A stretch of 64,000 bases of DNA from Albirhodobacter sp042466415 (GTDB taxonomy: Bacteria; Pseudomonadota; Alphaproteobacteria; Rhodobacterales; Rhodobacteraceae), in assembly GCF_042466415.1 (NCBI RefSeq), contig NZ_JAXHCH010000002.1, positions 868,001-932,000 on the forward strand. The letters are read 5' to 3'. The notes below the pieces were generated by a model. It did not search any database. It was not told the origin of the DNA and was given only the letters and a program-made list of their open reading frames with translations. Positions 45,005 through 54,550 of the stretch are shown piece after piece. Within the stretch, counting starts at the first letter, position 1. Each line of letters opens with the position of its first letter. A program made the translations under genes and the position numbers.

Positions 45005-47476
45005 TTAGTTCAGGGGACGTAGCTTGGTAATGCCCGCCGCCGCGCCCCGTGCCAAAGCGGGATCGAGCGACATCGGCACATATTCGCCCCGTCGCCACAG
45101 CTCGGCCATATCATCATAGTGGCGCGAAAGCGGATGGCCCGATTGCCCTGTATCCACAATGAAGACAGAGCTGTCGGGGTCGGCAAAATCATAAACGCCA
45201 CGATAACTCGCGCCGTGGACATTGGCGTAGGGGGTATCGCCTGTGCCCATCAACCCACCACGATTCAGGGTGAAGTCGCCGCCCGAGGTGGATTGGCGGA
45301 TGTTGGTAAACCATTGCAAAACCGGAACACGCCCGAGAACCGCATGATCGTGACGCGCCTCATGTGCGTCACCCCAACGCCAGCTCTCGACAGTGTCGCC
45401 GTATTTCTGGCTAAGCTCCAAGAGCGCGTCGTCAAGCGCGGTTCGCGCGATATCGGTGCAGGTCTCGATTGGGGCTGATTGAATCACATCACACCACTTC
45501 GACGCACCCTCAATGTTGCGGTACACCCGCTCAATGAACACGGGCTCAAGCTGGCTGAAGGAGTCCGCCAGCGGACCGAGCTCGTCTTGCATCAAACGGT
45601 GCTGAAGCGCGCGCATCCATGCCGCATAGATCAACGGCTCGGGCAGATGCTCGTTCATTTCTCCGTCCCATTCCGCCAAAAGCTTGAGCGCGCGCTGGCG
45701 TTTGCGCTCAGCCGTGCCCTCGGCAGCATCGGCGCCAGTGAACCACAAATCCGCCCCCACGAGCGGCAAAAGGCCGCGCGCCGCAGGGGAGACAGTATCA
45801 AGCTGCGCCGCGATCAGGCTTTCGCGGGTGTGGACTTCGCGCTCACCCAACAACAGTTGAAGGCGTTGGATGCGTTGCGTGTCGCCCCACGCGTAGGACA
45901 CGTGATCGGGGAACGCGCGATCGGTGATCTTGTTATTCGTGTTGCCGACAATCCCGCCCACTGGCCGCAGGCTTTGCGGGTTCTGGGCGTAGGGAAGGTA
46001 GCGGGCGGCGCGCTCTTGCGGCCAGAGGTTGCTCGGGTTGGTCCCTGGCGCCGGCATCCGCCCTTTGGTCTCATGCAAGGCATCACGCGCGGGCAAGGCA
46101 CCGACCGTGACCATGCCGATACCGGTCTGATCCGCCAAAGTGAGGTTCATCACGGGCGCGACAAAGGCCTCACCGGCTTGCACGGCCTGCTCCATGCTAT
46201 GGGCCTGCATCAAGGCAATGGCGGCCGAGCTGGAGGTATCGGCGGGCTCGAGCGCCGTCCATTGCAACGCGGCGACATGGCCGCGCGGCGTGACATCCGC
46301 GAGATCGAAATGCGAGCCGGGCAAGATCGGGCCATTTTCGGACCACCGAAGCATCAGGGTAATCGGCGCGGCGTCTTTCACCGTGAGGATCGCGCGGCGC
46401 GTGGCGAAAGGCTTGGAGCCTTCATCCGTCAGGTATTCGCCTGTCACATCAGGGTTCAGCGCCTCCATGACCACGTCTTGGTCGTCTGCAAACGTCGTCG
46501 TGAGGCCCCATCCCAGATGCGCATTCCGCCCTGCCAAGATGGCGGGGAATCCGGGAATGGTCGCGCCAATGACCCCCCCCGATTGCAACTGTAACCGTGC
46601 CAGATACCATTGCGTCGGGGCGGCGAACTGGCTGTGCGGGTCATTGGCGAGCAACGATCCTCCCGCCGCCGAGCGTTCGGGCGCGGCGGCGAAGGCGTTC
46701 GAGGCCCCTTGCGAATTGCGCGAGGGCGCGGGCCAAAGCGCAGGCAAGGCGAGATCGGAATGGGCGTTGGGCACGGGCGCGTTAAAGAGGCTCGCGTAGT
46801 CCGGCAATGCGATCTGCCCCGAGGTGGCGACATCCGGCATCACATCGCGCACCAGATCGGGCGAAAGCTTGCTAAGCCGCGCGCGCAAGACCTCATCCTC
46901 GATCTGGCTGGTGTTTTTAAGGGCCATCAGCTTCAAAATCGCGATGGAGTCTGCGGGAGTCCAATAGGCGATTTCATTCGTAAACCAGAAAAATTCCGGT
47001 GCGCCGCGTCCCAAAGCTCCCGAATTCACCTGTGTAATCCACTGGTTAACACCCTTGGCATAGGCCTCCAGTGCGATCGTCGTCTGGGGATCTTGGGCGC
47101 TGACGGAGGCGAGCGCCGCGCCGTATAGATCAAGGCGGCGCATCAGCTCGTCTGTTTGCAATGTCTGCGCGCCAAACACCTCCGACAACCGTCCTTGAAC
47201 CGTCCGGCGCGCCATGACCATTTGCCATAAGCGATCTTGCGCATGTGCTAGCCCGAGCCCGAAATAAACATCCGCATCATTGGCGCCAAAAATATGGGGC
47301 ACGTTTTCGGTGGAGCGCACGATCTCGACAGGGGCCGAGAGCCCCTCGACCTCGAATGTCGCGTCATAATCAGGCAGGGATCGCGCCGCGAAATAATACA
47401 TCAGCGCGCCAATCGCGACAGCGGTTAGCAACAGGCCGGAGACGATCCGAACGAGCCATTTGAACAAGGTCAGCAT
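45005..47476 (-). CDS. Penicillin acylase-family Ntn-hydrolase
   Basis: An 823-residue amidohydrolase precursor. An N-terminal hydrophobic helix (about 7-29) anchors or exports it; the alpha chain follows, and the Ntn nucleophile is S259 in QGASNAF, preceding LLANDPHSQ. Self-cleavage before S259 would give alpha and beta chains. Family members hydrolyse penicillins, acyl-homoserine lactones or other acyl amides; which applies cannot be read here. AHL cleavage would mean quorum quenching, but this is inference. ATG 47476 gives the signal/anchor helix at the right distance. Confidence 0.9.
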   Translation of the reverse strand: MLTLFKWLVRIVSGLLLTAVAIGALMYYFAARSLPDYDATFEVEGLSAPVEIVRSTENVPHIFGANDADVYFGLGLAHAQDRLWQMVMARRTVQGRLSEVFGAQTLQTDELMRRLDLYGAALASVSAQDPQTTIALEAYAKGVNQWITQVNSGALGRGAPEFFWFTNEIAYWTPADSIAILKLMALKNTSQIEDEVLRARLSKLSPDLVRDVMPDVATSGQIALPDYASLFNAPVPNAHSDLALPALWPAPSRNSQGASNAFAAAPERSAAGGSLLANDPHSQFAAPTQWYLARLQLQSGGVIGATIPGFPAILAGRNAHLGWGLTTTFADDQDVVMEALNPDVTGEYLTDEGSKPFATRRAILTVKDAAPITLMLRWSENGPILPGSHFDLADVTPRGHVAALQWTALEPADTSSSAAIALMQAHSMEQAVQAGEAFVAPVMNLTLADQTGIGMVTVGALPARDALHETKGRMPAPGTNPSNLWPQERAARYLPYAQNPQSLRPVGGIVGNTNNKITDRAFPDHVSYAWGDTQRIQRLQLLLGEREVHTRESLIAAQLDTVSPAARGLLPLVGADLWFTGADAAEGTAERKRQRALKLLAEWDGEMNEHLPEPLIYAAWMRALQHRLMQDELGPLADSFSQLEPVFIERVYRNIEGASKWCDVIQSAPIETCTDIARTALDDALLELSQKYGDTVESWRWGDAHEARHDHAVLGRVPVLQWFTNIRQSTSGGDFTLNRGGLMGTGDTPYANVHGASYRGVYDFADPDSSVFIVDTGQSGHPLSRHYDDMAELWRRGEYVPMSLDPALARGAAAGITKLRPLN

Positions 47477-47635
47477 AAAACCCCCAAGCCATCCGCATCC
47501 CCGCACGGTTGACGGGAAGACGCGAGAGGTTACTAAGTCAGGCCAGAGGAATATTCAACGCGCCTTTACACGCGCGCGCGGCCCGCGGCAAAGGACTGCC
47601 GCCTATCAGACCGCATTTGGGAAAGAGGCTAACAT

Positions 47636-48502
47636 ATGGCAAAAGTTGCATTTTTGGGCTTGGGCGTCATGGGCGCACCAATGGCGGGGCATCTGAAGGC
47701 GAAAGGCCATGACGTGACGGTTTACAACCGCACGCAGGAAAAAGCCGAAGCATGGGCGCAAAAGCACCGCGGGTCTTTCGCCGCCACACCCCGCGAGGCG
47801 GCCGCAAATGCGCAATTTGTCATGGCTTGCGTTGGAAACGATGACGATCTGCGCGCCGTGTGTTTGGGCGAGAACGGCGCGTTTGGCGGGATGTCTTCGG
47901 GCGCGACCTTTGTTGATCACACCACTGTCTCGGCGGCGGTGACGCGCGAACTTCATGCGCTTGCGGCCGATCAGGGCATTGGTTTCATCGATGCACCGGT
48001 CTCTGGCGGTCAGGCGGGCGCTGAAAACGGCGTGCTTTCGGTGATGTGCGGGGGCGATGCCGCTCAATATGAGGCGGCGGAGCCGATTATCGCCGCCTAC
48101 GCCAAGATTTGTCGTCGCCTCGGCGAGAGCGGCGCGGGGCAGATGACCAAGATGTGCAACCAGATCGCGATTGCCGGCTTGGTGCAAGGCTTGGCCGAAA
48201 GCTTGCACTTCGCGGAGAAAGCCGGGCTGTCGATTTCGGATGTGGTGGAGGTGATTTCACAAGGCGCTGCCGGATCGTGGCAAATGGCCAACCGTCACAA
48301 GACAATGGAAGCGGATGAGTTCAACCACGGGTTTGCGGTCGACTGGATGCGCAAAGATCTCGCGATTTGTTTGAAAACGGCGGATGAAACGGGCGCCAGC
48401 CTGCCTGTTACCGCGCTGGTCGATCAGTTTTACAAGGACGTCCAAGGACTTGGGGGCGGTCGCTGGGATACGTCGTCGCTCATCGCGCGGCTGCGCAAGT
48501 AA
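47636..48502 (+). CDS. Beta-hydroxyacid dehydrogenase family (3-hydroxyisobutyrate dehydrogenase-like)
   Basis: NAD(P)-dependent dehydrogenase of 288 residues. It begins with the Rossmann fingerprint FLGLGVMGAPMAGHL, followed by the family signature GIGFIDAPVSGG near 116 and the catalytic lysine region GAGQMTKMCNQ near 166 and DWMRKDLAIC near 233. Possible substrates are 3-hydroxyisobutyrate, tartronate semialdehyde or glyoxylate/succinic semialdehyde; the sequence does not decide. It is a single gene between two minus-strand units. Confidence 0.88.
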   Translation: MAKVAFLGLGVMGAPMAGHLKAKGHDVTVYNRTQEKAEAWAQKHRGSFAATPREAAANAQFVMACVGNDDDLRAVCLGENGAFGGMSSGATFVDHTTVSAAVTRELHALAADQGIGFIDAPVSGGQAGAENGVLSVMCGGDAAQYEAAEPIIAAYAKICRRLGESGAGQMTKMCNQIAIAGLVQGLAESLHFAEKAGLSISDVVEVISQGAAGSWQMANRHKTMEADEFNHGFAVDWMRKDLAICLKTADETGASLPVTALVDQFYKDVQGLGGGRWDTSSLIARLRK

Positions 48503-48508
48503 GTTTGG

Positions 48509-48541
48509 GATCGAATCTCATCCATAAGGTGAGCTTCGATC
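48509..48541. terminator. Hairpin between converging genes
   Basis: GATCGAA and TTCGATC plus CTCA and TGAG form an almost continuous stem of 11 pairs, 7 bases after the plus-strand stop and 18 before the end of the minus-strand gene. It probably ends transcription from one or both sides, though the T run is short. Confidence 0.5.
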
Positions 48542-48559
48542 TCTATTCCATTGATATAT

Positions 48560-49321
48560 TTATGTTAAAGCGTTGAAGGCTGGCGCCCAAGTAAGTTCAC
48601 CGCGATCAACAAGCCCTTGCCGCGTCAGATCCAATACCATCAGATGCTCGCCTGCAAACGCGCCCGTGAACCCGGTCGCAGGCTGAAAGCCGAACCTGCT
48701 ATAAAAGTCGGGGTCCCCCAATACGAACACCCCTTCGAACCCTTTGGCACGCGCTTGTAAGAGGCCTGCGCGGATCAAATCGCCGCCAAGCCCTTGACGA
48801 CGCATCGTTTCACGGACCGCCAAGGGCGCGAGGGCCAGCGCCTTGAACGGGGCCGTCATGGGCGAGAATGCAATATGCCCCAGATAGGCACGACCGATTT
48901 TCGCAACCAGCGAGATCGGCAGATCAAACGCCACGCGTAGCGAATTGACCAGCCTTGCTTCATCCTCGCGCGCGAAAGCCGTGGTGATCAGATGTGAGAT
49001 CTCTGCGATGTCTTTCGCCGTTTCATCCATGATATCAGGGCGTTGATCGGCGATCTTATAGTCACGCCGCACGCCGGACGTCGCTTGCGCCCAAGGCGAG
49101 GCAGCGGTTCGCGTTTGATGGTGCCGATAAGCAGCCCGATCGATGAAAGCTTCCGACACATGCCACAGCATCGTGTCGACGGGATCTTGCAGGACGTCGA
49201 AATACAGGCAGCCTTCTTCGCCCACCGTTGCGCGCATATGCGCGGGAAGATGCGCGAGGATCGATGCGCGCTCCGCCTCGTTCTTGCAGATCAAACGGCC
49301 TTCGACAGTCACAAGAGGCAT
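48560..49321 (-). CDS. Fusion of ABM domain and GNAT acetyltransferase
   Basis: A 253-residue two-domain protein. Residues 1-88 are an antibiotic biosynthesis monooxygenase (ABM)-type ferredoxin-like domain (MPLVTVEGRLICKNEAERASI, then GCLYFDVLQDP, VSEAFIDRAAYRHHQ). Residues 98-253 are a GNAT N-acetyltransferase with the acetyl-CoA loop RRQGLGGDLI near 174 and GDPDFYSRFGFQPA near 210, close to YhbS-type enzymes. Whether the ABM part is catalytic or a stress sensor is unknown. ATG 49321 is used; a longer frame runs into guaA. It follows guaA by 67 bp on the same strand and may be cotranscribed. Confidence 0.85.
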   Translation of the reverse strand: MPLVTVEGRLICKNEAERASILAHLPAHMRATVGEEGCLYFDVLQDPVDTMLWHVSEAFIDRAAYRHHQTRTAASPWAQATSGVRRDYKIADQRPDIMDETAKDIAEISHLITTAFAREDEARLVNSLRVAFDLPISLVAKIGRAYLGHIAFSPMTAPFKALALAPLAVRETMRRQGLGGDLIRAGLLQARAKGFEGVFVLGDPDFYSRFGFQPATGFTGAFAGEHLMVLDLTRQGLVDRGELTWAPAFNALT

Positions 49322-49388
49322 CACGCAATCCCATCGGTCAGTTAGAAATCGGGCGCGGCACTGATGCGCCGCGCCCGTGAGAGGCTGC

Positions 49389-50954
49389 TTATTCCCACTC
49401 GATCGTGCCGGGGGGCTTTGACGTGATATCATAGGTGCACCGGTTGATGCCCTTGACCTCGTTGATGATCCGCGTCGCCGTTTCGCCCAAAAATTCATGG
49501 GTGAACGGGTAATAATCGGCGGTCATGCCATCGACGCTGGTGACTGCGCGCAGCGCACAGGCGTAGTCATAGGTGCGACCATCCCCCATCACGCCAACCG
49601 TTTTGACAGGAAGGATCGCGACGAATGCTTGCCAGATTTCGTCATAGAGGCCGTGTTTGCGGATCTGATCGATATAGACCGCATCTGCCTTGCGCAGGAT
49701 TTCCAGCTTCTCGCGGGTAATCTCACCCGGGCAGCGGATCGCGAGGCCTGGGCCCGGGAACGGATGCCGCCCGATGAAGCTTTGTGGCAGGCCTAGCTCA
49801 CGGCCCAAGGCGCGCACTTCGTCCTTGAACAATGCTCGCAGCGGTTCAACGAGCTTCAAGCCCATTTTTTCCGGCAAACCGCCCACGTTATGGTGCGATT
49901 TGATCGTGACAGAAGGGCCGCCCGAGAAGGAAACCGATTCAATCACATCAGGATAGAGCGTGCCTTGCGCGAGGAATTTCGCATCCTTGATCTCGTTGGC
50001 GTATTTCTGGAACACATCGATAAAGAGCTTACCGATGGTTTTACGCTTCACTTCCGGATCGGAAACGCCTTCGAGCGCGCCGATGAACAGATCGGATTCG
50101 TCCGCCGCGATCAGCTTGATATTGTAATTCTCGCTGAACATCTTTTTGACTTCTTCCGCCTCATTGAGACGCAAGAGGCCATGGTCGACGAAGACACAGG
50201 TGAGTTGGTCCCCGATCGCCTCATGCAGCAAGATCGCAGTGACCGAGCTGTCGACGCCGCCGGACAGGCCGCAGATCACGTGATCCGTGCCAACTTGCTC
50301 GCGGATTTTTGCAATCGCTTCCGCGCGGTAGGCGCCCATCGTCCAATCGCCGGTGAAGCCAGCCATCTTTATGAAGTTCGCCAGCATCTGGGCGCCGTTG
50401 GGCGTGTGATGCACTTCGGGATGGAATTGCACAGCGTAGAAGCCGCGCGCCTCATCCGCCGTGATCGCGAAGGGCGCGTTCGGGGATGTGCCGATGACTT
50501 CAAAGCCGGGGGCCAGTTCTGTCACGCGGTCGCCGTGGCTCATCCACACTTGCTCGCGTCCGTCGGCGGTGCCGAACAGGCCAGCGAAGATCCCATCGGA
50601 TTTATGGGCCGCAGCGGGCGCAACATAGGCGCGGCCATATTCGGCATGGTGGCCCGCTTCGACTTTCCCGCCGAGCTGTTCCATCATGACCTGTTGGCCA
50701 TAGCAGATCCCGAAGATCGGGAGGCCCATGCCGAACAGGGCTTGCGGCGCGCGGGGGGAGCCCTCGCGCGTCACGCTATCAGGGCCACCTGACAAAATCA
50801 CGGCTTTGGGCGCCATCTCGCGGATGGTGGCCTCGGTGACCGTCTGATAGGGGCGAATTTCGCAAAAAACATTCAGCTCGCGCAGGCGCCGCGCAATCAG
50901 CTGCGTCACTTGGGAACCGAAATCGATGATGAGTAGGCGTTGATGCTGGGTCAT
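49389..50954 (-). CDS. guaA: GMP synthase (glutamine-hydrolysing)
   Basis: Converts XMP to GMP using glutamine and ATP. The 521-residue protein has the class I amidotransferase domain with nucleophile Cys in GICYGQQ near residue 83 and FHPEVHHTP near 177, then the ATP-pyrophosphatase domain with SGGVDSS near 231, and the GMP-synthetase C-terminal domain ending in KPPGTIEWE. All catalytic parts are intact and the length is normal. It is transcribed towards the ABM-GNAT gene. Confidence 0.98.
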   Translation of the reverse strand: MTQHQRLLIIDFGSQVTQLIARRLRELNVFCEIRPYQTVTEATIREMAPKAVILSGGPDSVTREGSPRAPQALFGMGLPIFGICYGQQVMMEQLGGKVEAGHHAEYGRAYVAPAAAHKSDGIFAGLFGTADGREQVWMSHGDRVTELAPGFEVIGTSPNAPFAITADEARGFYAVQFHPEVHHTPNGAQMLANFIKMAGFTGDWTMGAYRAEAIAKIREQVGTDHVICGLSGGVDSSVTAILLHEAIGDQLTCVFVDHGLLRLNEAEEVKKMFSENYNIKLIAADESDLFIGALEGVSDPEVKRKTIGKLFIDVFQKYANEIKDAKFLAQGTLYPDVIESVSFSGGPSVTIKSHHNVGGLPEKMGLKLVEPLRALFKDEVRALGRELGLPQSFIGRHPFPGPGLAIRCPGEITREKLEILRKADAVYIDQIRKHGLYDEIWQAFVAILPVKTVGVMGDGRTYDYACALRAVTSVDGMTADYYPFTHEFLGETATRIINEVKGINRCTYDITSKPPGTIEWE

Positions 50955-51049
50955 GGGTTCGAATTATTTGAGGTTGCCGTGTTGCGCAAGGGAAAGTCGC
51001 GCGCGGAGATGGATTTGTCGCCCGAGGTTGCCGCCAAGCGTGAGCGCTT

Positions 51050-51409
51050 TCAAAGCAGGGTCGCACCGAAGGCAAGGCAGGCCGGTACGGTTTGCACGGC
51101 GATGATCTTTCGGCTGACGCTGACGCCCCCGTAAAGCCCCGCGATAGCAACGCAGCCCAAGAAGAACCACGCCACATGTCGCGCCCAATCCGGATCTTGG
51201 ATCAAGAGCGACCAGATCAAACCCGCAGCGAGAAACGCGTTATAGAGCCCTTGGTTTGCGGCCATCACCTTCGTTTTAGCGAACAGATCGGGCTGCAAAG
51301 CGGGGAAAATCGCCTTTCCACGGCGCTCCCATGCGAACATCTCCAACCAGCAGATATAGGCGTGCAAAACGGCGATCAGCACGATGAGAACTTGGGCAAA
51401 AAGGGGCAT
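51050..51409 (-). CDS. DUF1304 membrane protein
   Basis: A 119-residue protein with four hydrophobic segments. The pattern LHAYICWLEMFAWERRGKAIF, then MAANQGLYNAFLAAGLIWSL, fits the DUF1304 family of unknown function. I start at ATG 51409, which gives the family's normal length; the extra 29 codons upstream overlap the liv operon terminator. It lies between the liv operon and guaA on the same strand, behind that terminator. Confidence 0.85.
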   Translation of the reverse strand: MPLFAQVLIVLIAVLHAYICWLEMFAWERRGKAIFPALQPDLFAKTKVMAANQGLYNAFLAAGLIWSLLIQDPDWARHVAWFFLGCVAIAGLYGGVSVSRKIIAVQTVPACLAFGATLL

Positions 51410-51434
51410 GGGCACTCGCAATGAAGGGGTATGA

Positions 51435-51458
51435 AAAAGGCCCCCGAAGGGGCCTTTT
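51435..51458 (-). terminator. Terminator of the liv operon
   Basis: A 10-bp stem with a TTCG tetraloop on the minus strand (AAAAGGCCCC-TTCG-GGGGCCTTTT) starts 6 bases after the livM stop and runs into T residues. It has T runs on both strands. Confidence 0.92.
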
Positions 51459-51464
51459 ATCTGT

Positions 51465-52784
51465 TTATTTCTCAGGCAAAAGCCCGCGCGGGGCAAACCG
51501 CAGCACCAAGAGGAGCACCAATCCCATCACCAGCATCCGCATATGCGCCGCCGAGTCGATGAGATGCGCCTTCACCGCGCCATCCGACAAGCCGGATGTC
51601 AGCAATTGCATCGCGCCATTGCCCCACGGCTCAACCTTGATCCAGAGATACCAGATCAGCATACCGCCCAGCACCGAGCCCCAATTGTTGCCCGAGCCGC
51701 CGACGATGACCATGACCCAGATCAGGAAGGTGAAACGCAGCGGGAAATAAGAGGTCGGCGTGACCTGCCCATCGAGCGTGATCAGCATCGCCCCCGCAAG
51801 GCCGCACACCGCAGAGCCAAGCACGAACACCTGCAAATGGCGGCGGGTGACGTCTTTCCCCATCGCGCGGGCCGCTGTCTCGTTGTCGCGGATCGCGCGC
51901 ATCATTCGGCCCCAAGGCGATTTCAGCGCCATCTCCGACAGCCAGATCACGAGCAAGGTCGCCACAATAAACAGCGCCGCATAGCAAAGCTTCACAAAGA
52001 TGGTCGATCCGGTGATCGGGTCGAGCCCGAAGCTGGCCGCGCGCTCGATAAAGGAGGGATCGGCTTGCAGATCGACCTCGTAGGGCACAGGTCGCGGAAT
52101 GCCGTTCACGTTTTTCACGCCGCGCGCGAGCCATTCCTCGTTTCGCAAAACGAAGACGATGATCTGTGCGATCCCCAATGTGGCAATCGCGAGATAATCC
52201 GACCGCAGGCCGAGAGAAATCTTGCCAACCGCCCATGCCGCGACGGCCGCAAAAACCATGCCAACCGGCCAAGACAAAAGCACAGGAAGGCCAAGCCCGC
52301 CCAGATAGCCCGCGCCCGACGGGTTGATCGCCTCGATCATCGCGACCGCGGGATCAAGAACGGCCCGGTAGGCGAAGAAGCCTGCGATCAACCAAGCGAC
52401 CAGCGCCAGCGCCATCGGACGGCCGCGCATCCGGCGTTTGATTTGCACCGCAAGCGCGATGACCAGACCCGCAAGCGCAAACGCGCCCAGCAAGCGCCAG
52501 CCGCCCGCCGCGAAAGCGCCCGGAACAGGGGGCATCGAGACGAGCACAGGTGCAAGCCCGCCGAGCGCCACGAAGCCCAAGATGCCCGTGTTAAAGAGGC
52601 CCGCATAGCCCCATTGGATATTCACCCCCAGCGCCATAATCGCCGAGATCAGCCCCATGTTGAGGAGGCCGAGCGCCGTATTCCAGCCGCCCGTCGCCGC
52701 CTCCAAAGCGAACAATCCGAGCATCAGCGCAAAATACAGCGGCGCGCGGTTCTTACCCGCTGTCGGTTGACGTGTCGCACTCAT
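51465..52784 (-). CDS. livM: Branched-chain amino-acid-type ABC transporter, permease LivM
   Basis: Inner-membrane permease of 439 residues with about ten hydrophobic segments. LivM landmarks are NIQWGYAGLFNTGILGFVALGG near residue 55, RSDYLAIATLGIAQIIVFVLRNE near 193 and the EAA-like loop MMRAIRDNETAARAMGKDV near 299. Between helices 3 and 4 it has an Arg-rich cytoplasmic stretch (KRRMRGRP). It is the last gene of livK-G-F-H-M and overlaps livH by 4 bp. Such systems import leucine, isoleucine and valine but also urea, amides or other amino acids. Confidence 0.93.
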   Translation of the reverse strand: MSATRQPTAGKNRAPLYFALMLGLFALEAATGGWNTALGLLNMGLISAIMALGVNIQWGYAGLFNTGILGFVALGGLAPVLVSMPPVPGAFAAGGWRLLGAFALAGLVIALAVQIKRRMRGRPMALALVAWLIAGFFAYRAVLDPAVAMIEAINPSGAGYLGGLGLPVLLSWPVGMVFAAVAAWAVGKISLGLRSDYLAIATLGIAQIIVFVLRNEEWLARGVKNVNGIPRPVPYEVDLQADPSFIERAASFGLDPITGSTIFVKLCYAALFIVATLLVIWLSEMALKSPWGRMMRAIRDNETAARAMGKDVTRRHLQVFVLGSAVCGLAGAMLITLDGQVTPTSYFPLRFTFLIWVMVIVGGSGNNWGSVLGGMLIWYLWIKVEPWGNGAMQLLTSGLSDGAVKAHLIDSAAHMRMLVMGLVLLLVLRFAPRGLLPEK

Positions 52785-53794
52785 ACCGATTTCCCTTTGA
52801 AGAGGCCTGTTGGCTTGAACAAAAGAACGATCACGAGGATCGCGAAGCTCACACCGAATTTATATTCGGTCGAGATGAGTTGGAGAAGACCATCAGGCGC
52901 GAGGCTGGCGGGAAGGACATAGGTCACGACCTTTTTCCACGCATAGGTCACCGCAACCTCCGAGAAAGATACGATAAACCCGCCCGCGATAGCGCCGAGT
53001 GGATTGCCCAGACCACCAACGATCGCGGCCGCAAACATCGGCAGAAGAAGTTCGAAATAGTTGAACGCCTTGAACGACTTATCCAACCCGTACAGCGTGC
53101 CGGCGATGGTTGCCAAGGCGGCCGCGATGATCCAGGTGATCCGCACGACGCGCTCGGGGTCAATGCCAGACAATAGCGCGAGATCCTCGTTGTCGGAGAA
53201 GGCGCGCATCGATTTTCCGGTGCGGGTTTTGTTGAGGAAGTGGAACAAGGCCCAGACCACCAGCGCCGACGTCACCAATGTGATGACTTGGGTCGTGCGC
53301 AGGGCGAGCCCTTCTTCGAGACCGGTCATCGCCTTGAAATCACGCACAGAAATCAAGAACCTCTGGCCATCGGCAAAGTTGATATCATCCACGCCGATGA
53401 CGAACCGTGTGAGGGCGTTCATAACAAACATAACGCCGACCGAAACCATGACCAAAACGACAGGCGCGGCCTTTTGTTTGCGGTAGAAGCGGTACACGGC
53501 GCGGTCAGTGGCCAAGACCAAAACCGCCGTCAGCGCGATCGAGACGGGCAGGGCGAGCAGAGCGGTTGGCAGGATGCCAAAGCTGATCCCCATGGCTTGG
53601 AAACCCCATGTCACCAGGATTGTCATCGCCGTGCCAAAGGCCATCGTATCGCCATGCGCAAAGTTGGAGAAGCGCAGGATGCCATACACCAAAGTAACCC
53701 CGAGCGCGCCGAGCGCCAGCTGCGCGCCGTAGGCGGAGGCGGGGATCACGACATAATTCAAAAGCGCGACGAGCGCGTTGAGCAGGTCCATCAT
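52781..53794 (-). CDS. livH: Branched-chain amino-acid-type ABC transporter, permease LivH
   Basis: Partner permease of 337 residues with about eight hydrophobic segments. The family's GVTLVYGILRFSNFAHGDTMAFG near residue 32 and MRAFSDNEDLALLSGID near 195 are clear. Its start shares one base with the livF stop (TAATG) and its stop overlaps livM. It forms the channel with LivM. Confidence 0.94.
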   Translation of the reverse strand: MMDLLNALVALLNYVVIPASAYGAQLALGALGVTLVYGILRFSNFAHGDTMAFGTAMTILVTWGFQAMGISFGILPTALLALPVSIALTAVLVLATDRAVYRFYRKQKAAPVVLVMVSVGVMFVMNALTRFVIGVDDINFADGQRFLISVRDFKAMTGLEEGLALRTTQVITLVTSALVVWALFHFLNKTRTGKSMRAFSDNEDLALLSGIDPERVVRITWIIAAALATIAGTLYGLDKSFKAFNYFELLLPMFAAAIVGGLGNPLGAIAGGFIVSFSEVAVTYAWKKVVTYVLPASLAPDGLLQLISTEYKFGVSFAILVIVLLFKPTGLFKGKSV

Positions 53795-54498
53795 CAGCCC
53801 CCCAAGAACGTGCGGCGGACATCGGGATCGGCCATCAAGGCCGCGCCAGTGTCGGTGTATTTATTCGCGCCCTGCACTAAAACATAGCCGGTGTCTGCAA
53901 TTTCAAGCGCTTGACGGGCGTTTTGCTCGACCATCAAGATCGAGATGCCCGTGCGGGCCACTTCGATAATCCGGTCAAAAAGCTCATCCATTACGATTGG
54001 CGAGACGCCTGCGGTCGGCTCGTCAAGCATCAGAAGTTTCGGCTGCGTCATCAACGCACGCCCCACCGCGACCTGCTGGCGCTGACCGCCCGAAAGCTCG
54101 CCCGCGTTCTGGTCGCGCTTGTCTTTGAGGATCGGAAACAAGTCATAAACCTGTTCCATCGTCGCGCGGAAATCGTCCTTGCGGATGAACGCACCCATTT
54201 CAAGGTTTTCCTGCACGGTCATCGTCGGGAAAACATTGTCGGTCTGCGGAACGAAGCCCATCCCTTTTTTCACGCGGTCCTCGGGCGAAAGCGCGGTGAT
54301 ATCCTCACCATCAAGCTTTACATACCCGCCGCGCAATTTGAGCATTCCGAAAACGGCCTTCATTGCCGTCGATTTCCCCGCACCATTCGGGCCCACGATC
54401 ACCGCGATCTTGCCCTTCTCAACGGCAAGATTGCAGCCATGCAGGATATCGGCAGCACCATAGCCGCCTGTCATATTGGAGGCATCAAGATAGCTCAT
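53794..54498 (-). CDS. livF: Branched-chain amino-acid-type ABC transporter, ATPase LivF
   Basis: ATPase of 234 residues, the usual LivF size. Walker A GPNGAGKST near residue 36, signature LSGGQRQQVAVGRAL near 135 and Walker B LLMLDEPTAGVSP are intact, with the switch histidine replaced by Q in MVEQNARQAL, as is normal in LivF. It lies 52 bp after livG. Confidence 0.95.
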   Translation of the reverse strand: MSYLDASNMTGGYGAADILHGCNLAVEKGKIAVIVGPNGAGKSTAMKAVFGMLKLRGGYVKLDGEDITALSPEDRVKKGMGFVPQTDNVFPTMTVQENLEMGAFIRKDDFRATMEQVYDLFPILKDKRDQNAGELSGGQRQQVAVGRALMTQPKLLMLDEPTAGVSPIVMDELFDRIIEVARTGISILMVEQNARQALEIADTGYVLVQGANKYTDTGAALMADPDVRRTFLGG

Positions 54499-54550
54499 GC
54501 GTTACCTCCGGTTTTGCCCATAAGGCAATGATACAAAAGCGAAAATCGCA

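Noticed and set aside
51543..52922. 459-codon plus-strand frame opposite livM
   Set aside because: Arg/His/Asp-rich shadow of a membrane protein gene; livM on the minus strand has its landmarks and its overlap with livH.
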